In this document: one piece after another, positions 50,322-58,885 of the stretch
Numbering within the stretch: position 1 is the stretch's first letter
Layout of the letters: each line of letters opens with the position of its first letter
NCBI RefSeq assembly: GCF_008801475.1
Contig: NZ_VZPP01000009.1
Span: 124,001 to 188,000 of the forward strand
Direction: 5' to 3'
Source: Pseudomonas moorei
GTDB taxonomy: Bacteria; Pseudomonadota; Gammaproteobacteria; Pseudomonadales; Pseudomonadaceae
DNA: 64,000 bases
Position numbers and translations under genes: made by a program
Notes under the pieces: generated by a model
What the model saw: only the letters and a program-made list of their open reading frames with translations
Told to the model about the DNA's origin: nothing
The model's database searches: none

Positions 50322-51702
50322 GCCCAGCAGTCTGCGCTGGCGGTTGCTGTGGAACCTGGCGCTGTTGCTGGTGGTGCTGATGCTGGCCAGTGGCTTGAGT
50401 GCTTACTGGAATGGTCGCGAAGCGGCCGACACCGCGTATGACCGCACCTTGCTCGCGTCGGCGCGGACCATTGCCGCCGGTGTTTCCCAGCGCGACGGAA
50501 CGCTGAGTGCGGATGTGCCTTATGTGGCCCTCGATACGTTCGCCTACGACAGCGCCGGGCGGATTTTCTACCTGGTCAACGACATCAATCAGAAGCTGAT
50601 CTCCGGCTACGAAAACCTGCCACCGCCACCCCCGGGGACGCCGCGCACCGATGACTATCCGGCGCTGGCACGCTTTTACAACGCGACCTATCGGGGGCAG
50701 AACGTGCGGGTGGTGAGCCTGCTCAAACCGGTCAGCGAACCGAACATGAATGGCATGGCGGAAATTCGCGTCGCCGAGACCGATGAGGCACGTGTCAGGA
50801 TGGCCCGTAGCCTGGCGGCGGATACCCTGCTGCGCCTGGGCATGCTGGCGATCGGCGCGCTGCTGATTGTGTGGTTTGCGGTCAGTGCCGCACTGCGTCC
50901 GCTGGAGCGCTTGCGCTCGGCGGTGGAGGAGCGTCAGCCGGATGACCTGCGGCCATTGCCGTTGGTGGAAGTGCAGCATGAGTTGTGGCCACTGGTGCGT
51001 GCGCTCAATCACTTTACCGAGCGCCTGCGCGGTCAGTTCGAGCGTCAGGCGCAGTTCATCGCCGATGCCGCCCACGAACTGCGCACCCCCTTGGCGGCGC
51101 TGAAGGCACGGCTGGAACTGGGTCTGCGTTCAAGCGAACCGCAAACCTGGCGCAGTACCCTGGAAACCGCTGCCCAGGGCACCGATCGCTTGACCCATCT
51201 GGCCAATCAATTGCTCTCCCTGGCACGGGTCGAAAACGGCGCCCGGGCGATTGCCGAGGGTGGCGCGCAGTTGCTCGATCTCAGTCAACTGGCGCGTGAC
51301 CTGGGCATGGCCATGGCGCCGCTGGCCCACAAGCGCGGTGTGGCGCTGGCGCTGGAAGCGGACGAACCGGTGTGGATGCGGGGTGAGCCGACCTTGCTCA
51401 ACGAACTGTTGAGCAACCTGGTGGACAACGCGCTGGCTCATACGCCACCGGGCGGCAACGTGATTTTGCGTGTCTCGGCCCCTGCGGTGCTGGAGGTTGA
51501 GGATGACGGACCGGGTATTCCTCTGGATGAGCGCGATCGCGTGTTCGAACGTTTTTACCGACGCAACCAGCAGGTGGCCGGATCCGGGTTGGGCCTGGCG
51601 ATTGTCGGCGAGATCTGCCGCGCGCACCTGGCGCAGATCAGCCTGCATGATGGCGAGCACGCGGGGTTGAAAGTGCGGGTCAGTTTTATTGCGGGGGAGT
51701 GA
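50314..51702 (+). CDS. tctE: Sensor histidine kinase TctE
   Basis: 462 residues. Two membrane segments (about 13-30 and 174-194) enclose a periplasmic sensor of the 2CSK_N type. The H-box is A-A-H-E-L-R-T-P-L, followed by the ATP site motifs NLVDNALAHTPPGG, EDDGPGIP and GSGLGLAIVGEI. Partner of TctD. Ends just before a 30-bp perfect palindrome. Confidence 0.92.
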   Translation: MHKPSSLRWRLLWNLALLLVVLMLASGLSAYWNGREAADTAYDRTLLASARTIAAGVSQRDGTLSADVPYVALDTFAYDSAGRIFYLVNDINQKLISGYENLPPPPPGTPRTDDYPALARFYNATYRGQNVRVVSLLKPVSEPNMNGMAEIRVAETDEARVRMARSLAADTLLRLGMLAIGALLIVWFAVSAALRPLERLRSAVEERQPDDLRPLPLVEVQHELWPLVRALNHFTERLRGQFERQAQFIADAAHELRTPLAALKARLELGLRSSEPQTWRSTLETAAQGTDRLTHLANQLLSLARVENGARAIAEGGAQLLDLSQLARDLGMAMAPLAHKRGVALALEADEPVWMRGEPTLLNELLSNLVDNALAHTPPGGNVILRVSAPAVLEVEDDGPGIPLDERDRVFERFYRRNQQVAGSGLGLAIVGEICRAHLAQISLHDGEHAGLKVRVSFIAGE

Positions 51703-51712
51703 GTAGAGCATT

Positions 51713-51742
51713 TGTGGCGAGGGAGCTAGCTCCCTCGCCACA
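51713..51742. terminator. Perfect 30-bp palindrome between tctE and HDOD gene
   Basis: TGTGGCGAGGGAGCT and its exact complement AGCTCCCTCGCCACA are adjacent, with no loop. A single REP-like hairpin between convergent genes. Confidence 0.65.
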
Positions 51743-51758
51743 GGAATTGCATTCATGC

Positions 51759-52580
51759 TTAATAAAACATCGTCCGGGTTTCTTCCAGGTCGGCGCACAT
51801 TGCCTTGTCCTCAGGGTCGATCCCGAGCTTGTTGAAGGCGGGCACGCTGAAGGGGTCGATGCGCGAGATCGGGTGATCTGTATCTTGGTGGCAATACAGA
51901 CTGGCTACCTGCACCAGATCGACGTAATCGATTTGAGCCGACTGTCGCTTGAAGTTCAGGTACAGCCGCGGTACCTGCACCAGCATGTCCGGAAATTCCC
52001 AGACCCTGAGCAATTTATCGCCCAGCAGCGGATGGATATGGTCGATCACGTGGTTGAGGCTGACCGGGTCGGACAGCAGGTCATAGTGATCTTCGGCATA
52101 AGTCAGGATGGGCAGTACGCCGATCTGGTGTACCAGCCCGCCAAGGGCCGCCTGATCGGGTTTGAGCTGGGTGTAGTTGCGGCACAGTGCATAGCTGACA
52201 CCGGCGATTTCCAGGCTTTTGCGCCAGACATCGCGCATTTTCTGTTCCACCACCTCGGAGCGGGCATGGAAAATCTGTTCCATGACCAGGCCGATGGCCA
52301 GGTTGCTGCTGTAGTTGATCCCCAGGCGAGTGACGGCCGTGTGCAACTCGGTGACTTCCTGGGTCGCGCGCAGCAGCGGGCTGTTGACCACTTTGATCAG
52401 CCGCGCCGACAGCGCCGCGTCGCGGCCGATCACTTTGCTCAGGGCGCTGATACTGACGTCAGGGTCTTCGGCTGCCTTGCGAATCTGCAGCGCCACTTCC
52501 GGCAATGTTGGCAGAACCAGGTCATCGTTATCGATGGCCTCAACCAAATCCTGTTGGACCTTTTCCGCCAGCTCACTCAT
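51759..52580 (-). CDS. HDOD domain protein
   Basis: 273 residues. The HDOD domain (about 15-215) includes LPTLPEVALQIRKAAEDP and AALSARLIKVVNSPLLR, and the degenerate HD residues (LVHQIGVLPIL). These proteins usually serve in signalling, often c-di-GMP linked, without proven phosphohydrolase activity. The 3' end faces tctE; ygfZ lies upstream. Confidence 0.85.
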   Translation of the reverse strand: MSELAEKVQQDLVEAIDNDDLVLPTLPEVALQIRKAAEDPDVSISALSKVIGRDAALSARLIKVVNSPLLRATQEVTELHTAVTRLGINYSSNLAIGLVMEQIFHARSEVVEQKMRDVWRKSLEIAGVSYALCRNYTQLKPDQAALGGLVHQIGVLPILTYAEDHYDLLSDPVSLNHVIDHIHPLLGDKLLRVWEFPDMLVQVPRLYLNFKRQSAQIDYVDLVQVASLYCHQDTDHPISRIDPFSVPAFNKLGIDPEDKAMCADLEETRTMFY

Positions 52581-52615
52581 TTCTGTTCTCTAGGTGTCGC
52601 CAAAAAGTACTGCTG

Positions 52616-53557
52616 TTAACGCTGGATTTCGCGGTCGCGGTCCAGTTCATAAGGCAGGTCGAGCAAGTGCAGGGCGGGGCCGTCGAGCGCACCGACGTGA
52701 ATGTCGCCGGCCTCTGCCGCATCGGCTTGCAGCACCGCCAGCAGTTCAATCTGTTGTTCGCCCTGGGCGGCCAGTACCACTTCGCCGATTGAACTGCCAT
52801 GGCTTGGGGAAAACAGCTGGGTGCCAGGCTCAGGCAGTTCGCTGGCGTCCAGGCTCAGGCGATACAGGCGGCGCTTGAGCTTGCCCAGATACTGCATCCG
52901 CGCAACGATCTCCTGGCCGGTGTAGCAACCTTTCTTGAAGCTCACGCCCCCGACCGCCTGCAGGTTGAGCATCTGCGGGATGAACAGCTCGCGGGTGCCC
53001 GGCATCACCTGGCCGATCCCGGCGCGGATCTGGCCCAGCAGCCATTGATTCAGTTCGCCTTCGGCGAGTAGGGCGGACAGCTTGCCCTTGACCGCGTCGG
53101 CTTGATCGGCACTGACCCAGAGTTCGGCGCGATCAGGGGACACGCGAAGGGCGATCAGGCCATCATTGCGCACGACCTGGTCGGTTTCAGCGGGCAGTTC
53201 GAGGCCGAGACTTTTGAGCGCGGCATCGCCATGATCGACGCCAAAGCGGACCCAGGCAGCGCTTTCGTCCGTCAGTTTGGACTTGGAAAAAACAGCGTAT
53301 TTTTTCAGGTCTGCCAGTTGCGGTTCGAGCAACTCGCTGGCCATGGCCATGAGCACGCCGTCACCTTCGAGCAGGATGCGGAAGCTCGATTGCATCCGGC
53401 CTTTCTGCGTGCAGCGCGCACCGAGACTGGCCTGGGTATCGCTCAGGTAATTGAGGTTGCAGGTCAATTGGCCTTGCAGGAACTTGCCGGCGTCCGCGCC
53501 GCGGACCGCCAGAACACCTTCATGAGACAGCGTGCAGAAAAAAGCAGAATCGGCCAT
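52616..53557 (-). CDS. ygfZ: Folate-binding protein YgfZ
   Basis: 313 residues. The T-protein-like fold carries the family motif K-G-C-Y-T-G-Q-E near residue 213 with the conserved Cys. YgfZ is a folate-dependent factor for iron-sulphur cluster assembly and repair of certain enzymes. It is divergent from sdhE, as in many gammaproteobacteria. Confidence 0.9.
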   Translation of the reverse strand: MADSAFFCTLSHEGVLAVRGADAGKFLQGQLTCNLNYLSDTQASLGARCTQKGRMQSSFRILLEGDGVLMAMASELLEPQLADLKKYAVFSKSKLTDESAAWVRFGVDHGDAALKSLGLELPAETDQVVRNDGLIALRVSPDRAELWVSADQADAVKGKLSALLAEGELNQWLLGQIRAGIGQVMPGTRELFIPQMLNLQAVGGVSFKKGCYTGQEIVARMQYLGKLKRRLYRLSLDASELPEPGTQLFSPSHGSSIGEVVLAAQGEQQIELLAVLQADAAEAGDIHVGALDGPALHLLDLPYELDRDREIQR

Positions 53558-53706
53558 GGGTCATCGCAGGGTAAAGAGTCTGGCGGACATGATAAGGGGG
53601 CGCTCTTGAAATGGGTAGTTCACAAAGGATCGTCGGTGCCCGACCAAAGCCGACTGTTCGACCGGGCGCGGGGCTGTATACTTGCGGCCTATTTGAGGAG
53701 CGCTCC

Positions 53707-53961
53707 ATGGTCGAAGATGTTGAACTGAATCGCCTCTACTGGCACAGCCGCCGCGGCATGCTTGAGCTTGACGTGTTGCTGGTGCCGTTTGTGAAAGAGG
53801 TTTATCCGCACCTCAACGAGGTTGATCGCGCCTGTTACGTCAGGTTGCTCGAATGCGAAGATCAGGACATGTTCGGCTGGTTCATGGAACGCGCCGAATC
53901 AGAAGACCCTGAGCTTCAGCGCATGGTTCGCATGATTCTGGACCGTGTTCAGCCCAAGTAA
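53707..53961 (+). CDS. sdhE: Succinate dehydrogenase assembly factor SdhE
   Basis: 84 residues from the ATG at 53707, preceded by GAGGAG. The R-R-G-M-L-E-L-D motif near residue 16 holds the RGxxE needed for FAD attachment to SdhA. Small soluble protein. The 3' end overlaps ygfX by 17 bases. Confidence 0.92.
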   Translation: MVEDVELNRLYWHSRRGMLELDVLLVPFVKEVYPHLNEVDRACYVRLLECEDQDMFGWFMERAESEDPELQRMVRMILDRVQPK

Positions 53962-54397
53962 TGGTTTCGAATGCCGCTGGCATGCCTCACGGCAGTTGCT
54001 GGCGGCATATCTGTTGGCCCAGCTGTTCGCGCTGGGTTCGCTATGGCTTCTCGCTATTCCGCTTTGGGCAGGCTTACTCGGCGCCTTTTGCTGTCTGCTG
54101 CACGCCGTTTGGGCATTGCCACGCCAGATTCTGCTGACCCACGCCCGGGCCTTCTGCGGCTTGCGTCGCGATGCCGATGGCTGGCAGTTATGGAGTCGGG
54201 CGGCGGGATGGCAAGCGGTGCAGCTTCGTCCGGACAGCATCGCGCTGCCGTTGGTGGTGCTGCTGCGGGTTCGTCTGCAGGGCGAGCGGCGTGTCCGCTC
54301 CGTTTGCGTGCCTCGGGATTCGCAGGCGGCGGATCTGCACCGACGCCTGCGGGTACGGCTCAAGTTCAGTCGACGTAGGTGGACGGCACCAGAATAG
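53945..54397 (+). CDS. ygfX: YgfX-like inner membrane protein
   Basis: 150 residues starting with GTG inside the sdhE end. Two membrane segments (about residues 17-34 and 40-57) and a basic cytoplasmic tail. YgfX (CptA) neighbours sdhE across gammaproteobacteria and was reported as a division-affecting membrane protein. Its last 32 bases overlap the end of the convergent nadB gene. Confidence 0.78.
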   Translation: MFSPSNGFECRWHASRQLLAAYLLAQLFALGSLWLLAIPLWAGLLGAFCCLLHAVWALPRQILLTHARAFCGLRRDADGWQLWSRAAGWQAVQLRPDSIALPLVVLLRVRLQGERRVRSVCVPRDSQAADLHRRLRVRLKFSRRRWTAPE

Positions 54398-55982
54398 TGT
54401 CCAGCGCGACTGGCAGCATCTTCGGATAGTCGAGGGTGTAATGCAGGCCGCGACTTTCCTTGCGCTCCATGGCTGAGCGAATCATCAGTTCGGCCACCTG
54501 GGCCAGGTTGCGCAACTCGATCAAATCCCGGCTGACTTTGTAGTTGCTGTAGAACTCGTCGATCTCGTCCAGCAGCAGGCGCACCCGGTGCTGGGCCCGT
54601 TGCAGGCGTTTGTTGGTGCGCACGATGCCCACGTAGTCCCACATGAATCGCCGCAGTTCATCCCAGTTGTGCGCAATGATCACGTCTTCATCGGAGTCGG
54701 TCACCTGGCTCGCGTCCCAGATGGGCAGGGCGGTGGGCGCCGAAACGTTCGGCAGTTGTTCCAGGATGTCCGCCGCGGCTGAGCGCGCATACACAAAGCA
54801 CTCCAGCAACGAATTGCTGGCCATTCGGTTGGCGCCATGCAGGCCCGTAAAGCTGGTTTCGCCAATCGCGTAGAGCCCCGGCACATCGGTGCGACCTTGC
54901 TGGTCGACCATCACGCCGCCGCAGGTGTAATGCGCCGCCGGAACGACCGGAATCGGTTGCTTGGTGATGTCGATGGAAAATTCGAGGCAGCGCTCGTACA
55001 CGGTCGGGAAATGCGTTTTGATGAAGTCTTCGGACTTGTGGCTGATGTCCAGATAGACGCAGTCGATACCGAGTCGCTTCATCTCATGGTCGATGGCCCG
55101 GGCCACGATGTCCCTTGGGGCCAGTTCGGCACGAGGGTCGAAACGCTGCATGAAGCGTTCGCCGTTGGGCAGTTTCAGGTGTGCACCTTCGCCACGCAGT
55201 GCTTCGGTGATCAGGAAACTCTTGGCCTGTGGGTGATAAAGGCAAGTCGGGTGGAACTGATTGAATTCCAGATTCGCCACCCGGCATCCTGAACGCCAGG
55301 CCATAGCGATGCCGTCGCCGCAGGCACCATCAGGGTTGCTGGTATAGAGGTAAACCTTGGCCGCTCCGCCGGATGCAAGAATCACGAAGCGCGCGCCGTA
55401 GGTGTCGACTTCCCCGGTGGCGCGATTGAGCACATAGGCGCCCAGGCAGCGATCGCCTTCAAGACCCAGGCGTTTTTCCGTGATCAGATCGACGGCTACG
55501 CGTTGCTCGAGCAACTCGATGTTCGGTCGTTGCTTGGCCTGGGCGAGCAGCGTCCGGAAAATGGCAGCGCCCGTGGCATCGGCAGCATGGATGATGCGCC
55601 GGTGGCTGTGCCCGCCTTCGCGAGTCAGGTGAAATTCAAATCCGCCATCTTCTGTGCCGGACTGTTCATCACGGGTAAATGGCACGCCCTGGTCGATCAG
55701 CCATTGAATGGCTTCTTTACTGTGTTCGACGGTAAAGCGCACGGCGTCTTCGTGGCACAGGCCACCGCCAGCGTTCAGGGTGTCATCGACGTGGGATTCG
55801 ATGGTGTCGGTGTCGTCGAGGACGGCAGCCACGCCGCCCTGCGCCCAGAATGTCGAGCCGTTGGCGAGGTCGCCTTTGCTCAGTACGGCGATGCGCAAAT
55901 GACCGGGCAAGGTCAGCGCAAGGCTCAAACCGGCAGCACCGCTGCCAATTACCAGAACATCGTGTTGAAACTGTTGGCTCAT
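54366..55982 (-). CDS. nadB: L-aspartate oxidase
   Basis: 538 residues from the ATG at 55982. FAD-binding V-I-G-S-G-A-A-G-L near residue 12, then the family motifs TFWAQGGVAAVL and HYTCGGVMVD, and a helical C-terminal domain. It makes iminoaspartate from aspartate, first step of NAD synthesis. Gene order (nadB divergent from algU) is the usual one in Pseudomonas. Confidence 0.95.
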   Translation of the reverse strand: MSQQFQHDVLVIGSGAAGLSLALTLPGHLRIAVLSKGDLANGSTFWAQGGVAAVLDDTDTIESHVDDTLNAGGGLCHEDAVRFTVEHSKEAIQWLIDQGVPFTRDEQSGTEDGGFEFHLTREGGHSHRRIIHAADATGAAIFRTLLAQAKQRPNIELLEQRVAVDLITEKRLGLEGDRCLGAYVLNRATGEVDTYGARFVILASGGAAKVYLYTSNPDGACGDGIAMAWRSGCRVANLEFNQFHPTCLYHPQAKSFLITEALRGEGAHLKLPNGERFMQRFDPRAELAPRDIVARAIDHEMKRLGIDCVYLDISHKSEDFIKTHFPTVYERCLEFSIDITKQPIPVVPAAHYTCGGVMVDQQGRTDVPGLYAIGETSFTGLHGANRMASNSLLECFVYARSAAADILEQLPNVSAPTALPIWDASQVTDSDEDVIIAHNWDELRRFMWDYVGIVRTNKRLQRAQHRVRLLLDEIDEFYSNYKVSRDLIELRNLAQVAELMIRSAMERKESRGLHYTLDYPKMLPVALDTILVPSTYVD

Positions 55983-56259
55983 TTCAGGATTCCGCTCAAA
56001 GCGACCCGGGTCGGGGTAGGCGCCAGACATCTGGACAGGTGAGTCAGGCAACCGCACAGCCCACTAGTATATAGAGGGGGGGAGCGGCACAATACCCGAG
56101 CCGATATGGCATTGTGAAACTACCGTGACAGAAAAGACCTGTCGCTTCGTCGGATGTTTTTTCTGACGATTCGCCAACATGTGGACTGTATCGTGGATTT
56201 AACAGTCTTTTTCTCTTCACGGTTGCACAATGTCGGTTTGGCACGGCTATAAATATTTG

Positions 56260-56288
56260 GAACTTTTGCCAAAGGCCCAATATCAATA
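56260..56288 (+). promoter_or_regulatory. algU: AlgU-type promoter, distal
   Basis: GAACTT (56260-56265), 17-bp spacer, TCAATA. Matches the AlgU/RpoE consensus with the spacing one base longer than ideal. About 255 bp upstream of algU. The rest of the 558-bp nadB-algU spacer holds no visible gene. Confidence 0.5.
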
Positions 56289-56454
56289 GACGGTTGCCTG
56301 AATCAAGGGACAGTGTCGGCGTCCGCGCAGGGTCAGCAGTTGGATCCTTGCCAGCGAATCCGATGACAAGATTATTTGCGCAGCCGGGTCATCTCGCGCT
56401 GCGCTTTTCGTGCGTGCCGAATCAGTGCCCGCAGGAAACTTGCCTGGAGGGGGA

Positions 56455-56482
56455 GAACTTTTGCGAAAAGCCCGAGTCTATG
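56455..56482 (+). promoter_or_regulatory. algU: AlgU-type promoter, proximal
   Basis: GAACTT (56455-56460), 16-bp spacer, TCTATG. A near-perfect AlgU promoter about 60 bp upstream of the algU ATG, allowing positive autoregulation. Confidence 0.75.
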
Positions 56483-56540
56483 TTTGCAAGTCCGGTCGTT
56501 TAGTTTTGCAAGCCTCCTCCAAGCTTATCGAGGAGTGTTC

Positions 56541-57122
56541 ATGCTAACCCAGGAAGAGGATCAGCAGCTGGTCGAACGCGTTCAGCGCGGCGACAAGCGT
56601 GCATTCGATCTGTTAGTGCTGAAATACCAGCACAAAATTCTCGGGTTGATCGTGCGTTTTGTGCACGACACCCATGAAGCCCAGGATGTGGCACAGGAAG
56701 CCTTTATCAAGGCGTACCGTGCGCTTGGAAATTTTCGCGGAGACAGCGCGTTTTACACGTGGCTTTACCGCATCGCCATCAACACGGCGAAAAACTATCT
56801 GGTTTCACGCGGCCGTCGGCCGCCGGATAGCGATGTCAGTTCCGAGGATGCAGAGTTCTACGATGGCGATCATGGCCTCAAGGATCTCGAGTCGCCAGAA
56901 CGAGCTTTGCTGCGGGATGAGATCGAAGGCACCGTCCATCGAACCATTCAGCAACTGCCAGAAGATTTGCGTACGGCGTTAACTTTACGTGAATTTGATG
57001 GTCTGAGTTACGAGGACATTGCGAGCGTCATGCAGTGTCCGGTAGGCACCGTGCGCTCCCGGATTTTCCGCGCTCGGGAGGCCATCGATAAAGCCCTGCA
57101 GCCTTTGTTGCAGGAAAACTAA
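56541..57122 (+). CDS. algU: Sigma factor AlgU (RpoE type)
   Basis: 193 residues from the ATG at 56541, preceded by CGAGGAG. Region 2 includes HEAQDVAQEAFIKAYRALG and region 4 the helix-turn-helix LSYEDIASVMQCPVGTVRSR. It directs alginate and envelope-stress genes and is held by MucA. First gene of algU-mucA-mucB-mucD. Confidence 0.96.
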   Translation: MLTQEEDQQLVERVQRGDKRAFDLLVLKYQHKILGLIVRFVHDTHEAQDVAQEAFIKAYRALGNFRGDSAFYTWLYRIAINTAKNYLVSRGRRPPDSDVSSEDAEFYDGDHGLKDLESPERALLRDEIEGTVHRTIQQLPEDLRTALTLREFDGLSYEDIASVMQCPVGTVRSRIFRAREAIDKALQPLLQEN

Positions 57123-57153
57123 AGACAGCGGCGACAGCCAAGAGAGGAACGCC

Positions 57154-57741
57154 ATGAGTCGTGAAGCCCTGCAGGAATCGCTGTCCGCAGTGATGGATAA
57201 CGAAGCGGACGAGCTGGAGTTACGTCGGGTATTGAATGCCTGTGACGATGTCGAAACCCGTGAAACCTGGGCTCGTTATCAGATCGCTCGGGCAGTGATG
57301 CACAAGGACCTGCTGCTTCCACGTCTGGACATCGCTGCGGCGGTATCTGCTGCTCTGGCTGACGAAGCCGTACCGGTAAAAGTCTCCCGTGGTCCATGGC
57401 GCAGCCTGGGTCGTCTGGCAGTAGCCGCTTCGGTGACCCTTGCCGTACTGGCGGGTGTTCGTCTTTACAATCAGGACGAGATCGCCGGGGTAGAACTCGC
57501 TCAGCAATCCAGCCAACAAAGCCTGGTTGCTCCGCAAGTAAAAGGCCCGGCTGTTTTGGCAGGCTACAATGAGAGTTCGGATGCCACCGGTCCCATGGCC
57601 AATGGCGTACTGCAAGGTCAGCCAGGCTGGCACGATCAACGTCTGCCGGGCTACTTGCGCCAACATGCTCAACAGGCTGCACTGAAAGGTACCGAGAGCG
57701 CTCTGCCTTACGCTCGTGCAGCGAGCCTGGAAAACCGTTAA
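57154..57741 (+). CDS. mucA: Anti-sigma factor MucA
   Basis: 195 residues. N-terminal RseA-type sigma-binding domain (EALQESLSAVMDNEADELEL), one membrane segment near residue 90 (LAVAASVTLAVLAGVRLY), periplasmic C-terminal half. Full length, no frameshift, so a non-mucoid phenotype is expected. Confidence 0.94.
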   Translation: MSREALQESLSAVMDNEADELELRRVLNACDDVETRETWARYQIARAVMHKDLLLPRLDIAAAVSAALADEAVPVKVSRGPWRSLGRLAVAASVTLAVLAGVRLYNQDEIAGVELAQQSSQQSLVAPQVKGPAVLAGYNESSDATGPMANGVLQGQPGWHDQRLPGYLRQHAQQAALKGTESALPYARAASLENR

Positions 57742-57749
57742 GGAGGATC

Positions 57750-58709
57750 ATGCGCGCCATACCTTTACTTACGCTTCTGCTGGGTGGCTGGTTCGTTGTT
57801 CCAGCCCATGCCGATGAAGCCCAGGACTGGTTGACCCGTCTTGGTCAGGCCGAGCAGCAGCAAAGCTTTCAAGGTACTTTTGTCTACGAGCGTAACGGTA
57901 GTTTTTCTACCCACAACATCTGGCACCGCGTCCAGGAGGGCAAGGTCCACGAGCGTCTGCTTCAGCTCGATGGCTCCGCGCAGGAGGTTGTGCGCGTTGA
58001 CGGGCATACGCAATGCGTAAGCGGCACCCTGATCGCAGGGCTTGGGGATACCCCCAACTCCGCCGCCCGCGTAATCGATCCACAAAAGCTCAAGAATTGG
58101 TACGACCTTGCCGTTATCGGCAAATCGCGCGTGGCCGGGCGATCGGCCGTGATTGTTTCGCTGACGCCTCGCGATCAGCATCGCTACGGTTTTGAACTGC
58201 ATCTGGACAAGGAAACCGGGCTGCCGCTCAAATCGTTGCTGCTCAATGACAAAGGGCAGTTGCTCGAGCGATTCCAGTTTACGCGACTCGATACCGCCAC
58301 TGTCCCGTCAGAGAGTGACCTGCAGCCTGGCGCTGATTGCAAGGCGGTCAACCTCGAGAGTGACAAGTCCTCCGCGGTCAAGGCGGCTCAAACCTGGCAT
58401 TCGGATTGGTTGCCACCCGGTTTTGAACTGACCAGCAGTTCGGCGCGCAAGGATCCTGAGACCAAGACACAGGTCAGCAGCCTGATGTATGACGATGGTC
58501 TGGCTCGCTTTTCGGTGTTTTTGGAGCCTTTGAATGGCGCTGTCGTCACCGACACCCGTATTCAGCTGGGGCCAACCGTTGCTGTGTCCCGACGTCTGAC
58601 CACTGCACAAGGCGAGATGATGGTCACGGTAGTGGGCGAAATTCCGATAGGCACAGCTGAACGGATTGCGCTTTCCATGCGCGCTGACGCTGCCACAACC
58701 AAGCAGTAA
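57750..58709 (+). CDS. mucB: MucB, periplasmic regulator of MucA cleavage
   Basis: 319 residues with a signal peptide (MRAIPLLTLLLGGWFVVPAHA) and two RseB/MucB domains (EAQDWLTRLGQAEQQQSFQG; QVSSLMYDDGLARFSVF). It protects MucA from proteolysis and senses lipids. AGGAGG ribosome site. Confidence 0.93.
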   Translation: MRAIPLLTLLLGGWFVVPAHADEAQDWLTRLGQAEQQQSFQGTFVYERNGSFSTHNIWHRVQEGKVHERLLQLDGSAQEVVRVDGHTQCVSGTLIAGLGDTPNSAARVIDPQKLKNWYDLAVIGKSRVAGRSAVIVSLTPRDQHRYGFELHLDKETGLPLKSLLLNDKGQLLERFQFTRLDTATVPSESDLQPGADCKAVNLESDKSSAVKAAQTWHSDWLPPGFELTSSSARKDPETKTQVSSLMYDDGLARFSVFLEPLNGAVVTDTRIQLGPTVAVSRRLTTAQGEMMVTVVGEIPIGTAERIALSMRADAATTKQ

Positions 58710-58771
58710 GCTGAGATCGAAATGTTTCGTGAACATTTCAATTTGCAAAATCCAGTGAATTTTTCTTAAGT

Positions 58772-58831
58772 CAGAGCCCTCGGCTCTGGCCTTGTTTGTT
58801 GTTCCCGGAACAAAGATACCGGCGTATCTTT
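58772..58831. other. Three hairpins in the mucB-mucD gap
   Basis: CAGAGCC-ctc-GGCTCTG (58772-58788), TTGTTC-ccg-GAACAA (58799-58813) and AAAGATAC-cggc-GTATCTTT (58812-58831). The third starts in the end of the second. The first, followed by a T-rich stretch, may act as a terminator, so mucD may have its own promoter in part. Confidence 0.5.
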
Positions 58832-58885
58832 CTCGGTGTTCCTTGATCCATATCGCTTAACCATGCTCGTCGTAACGGGAGCCGT

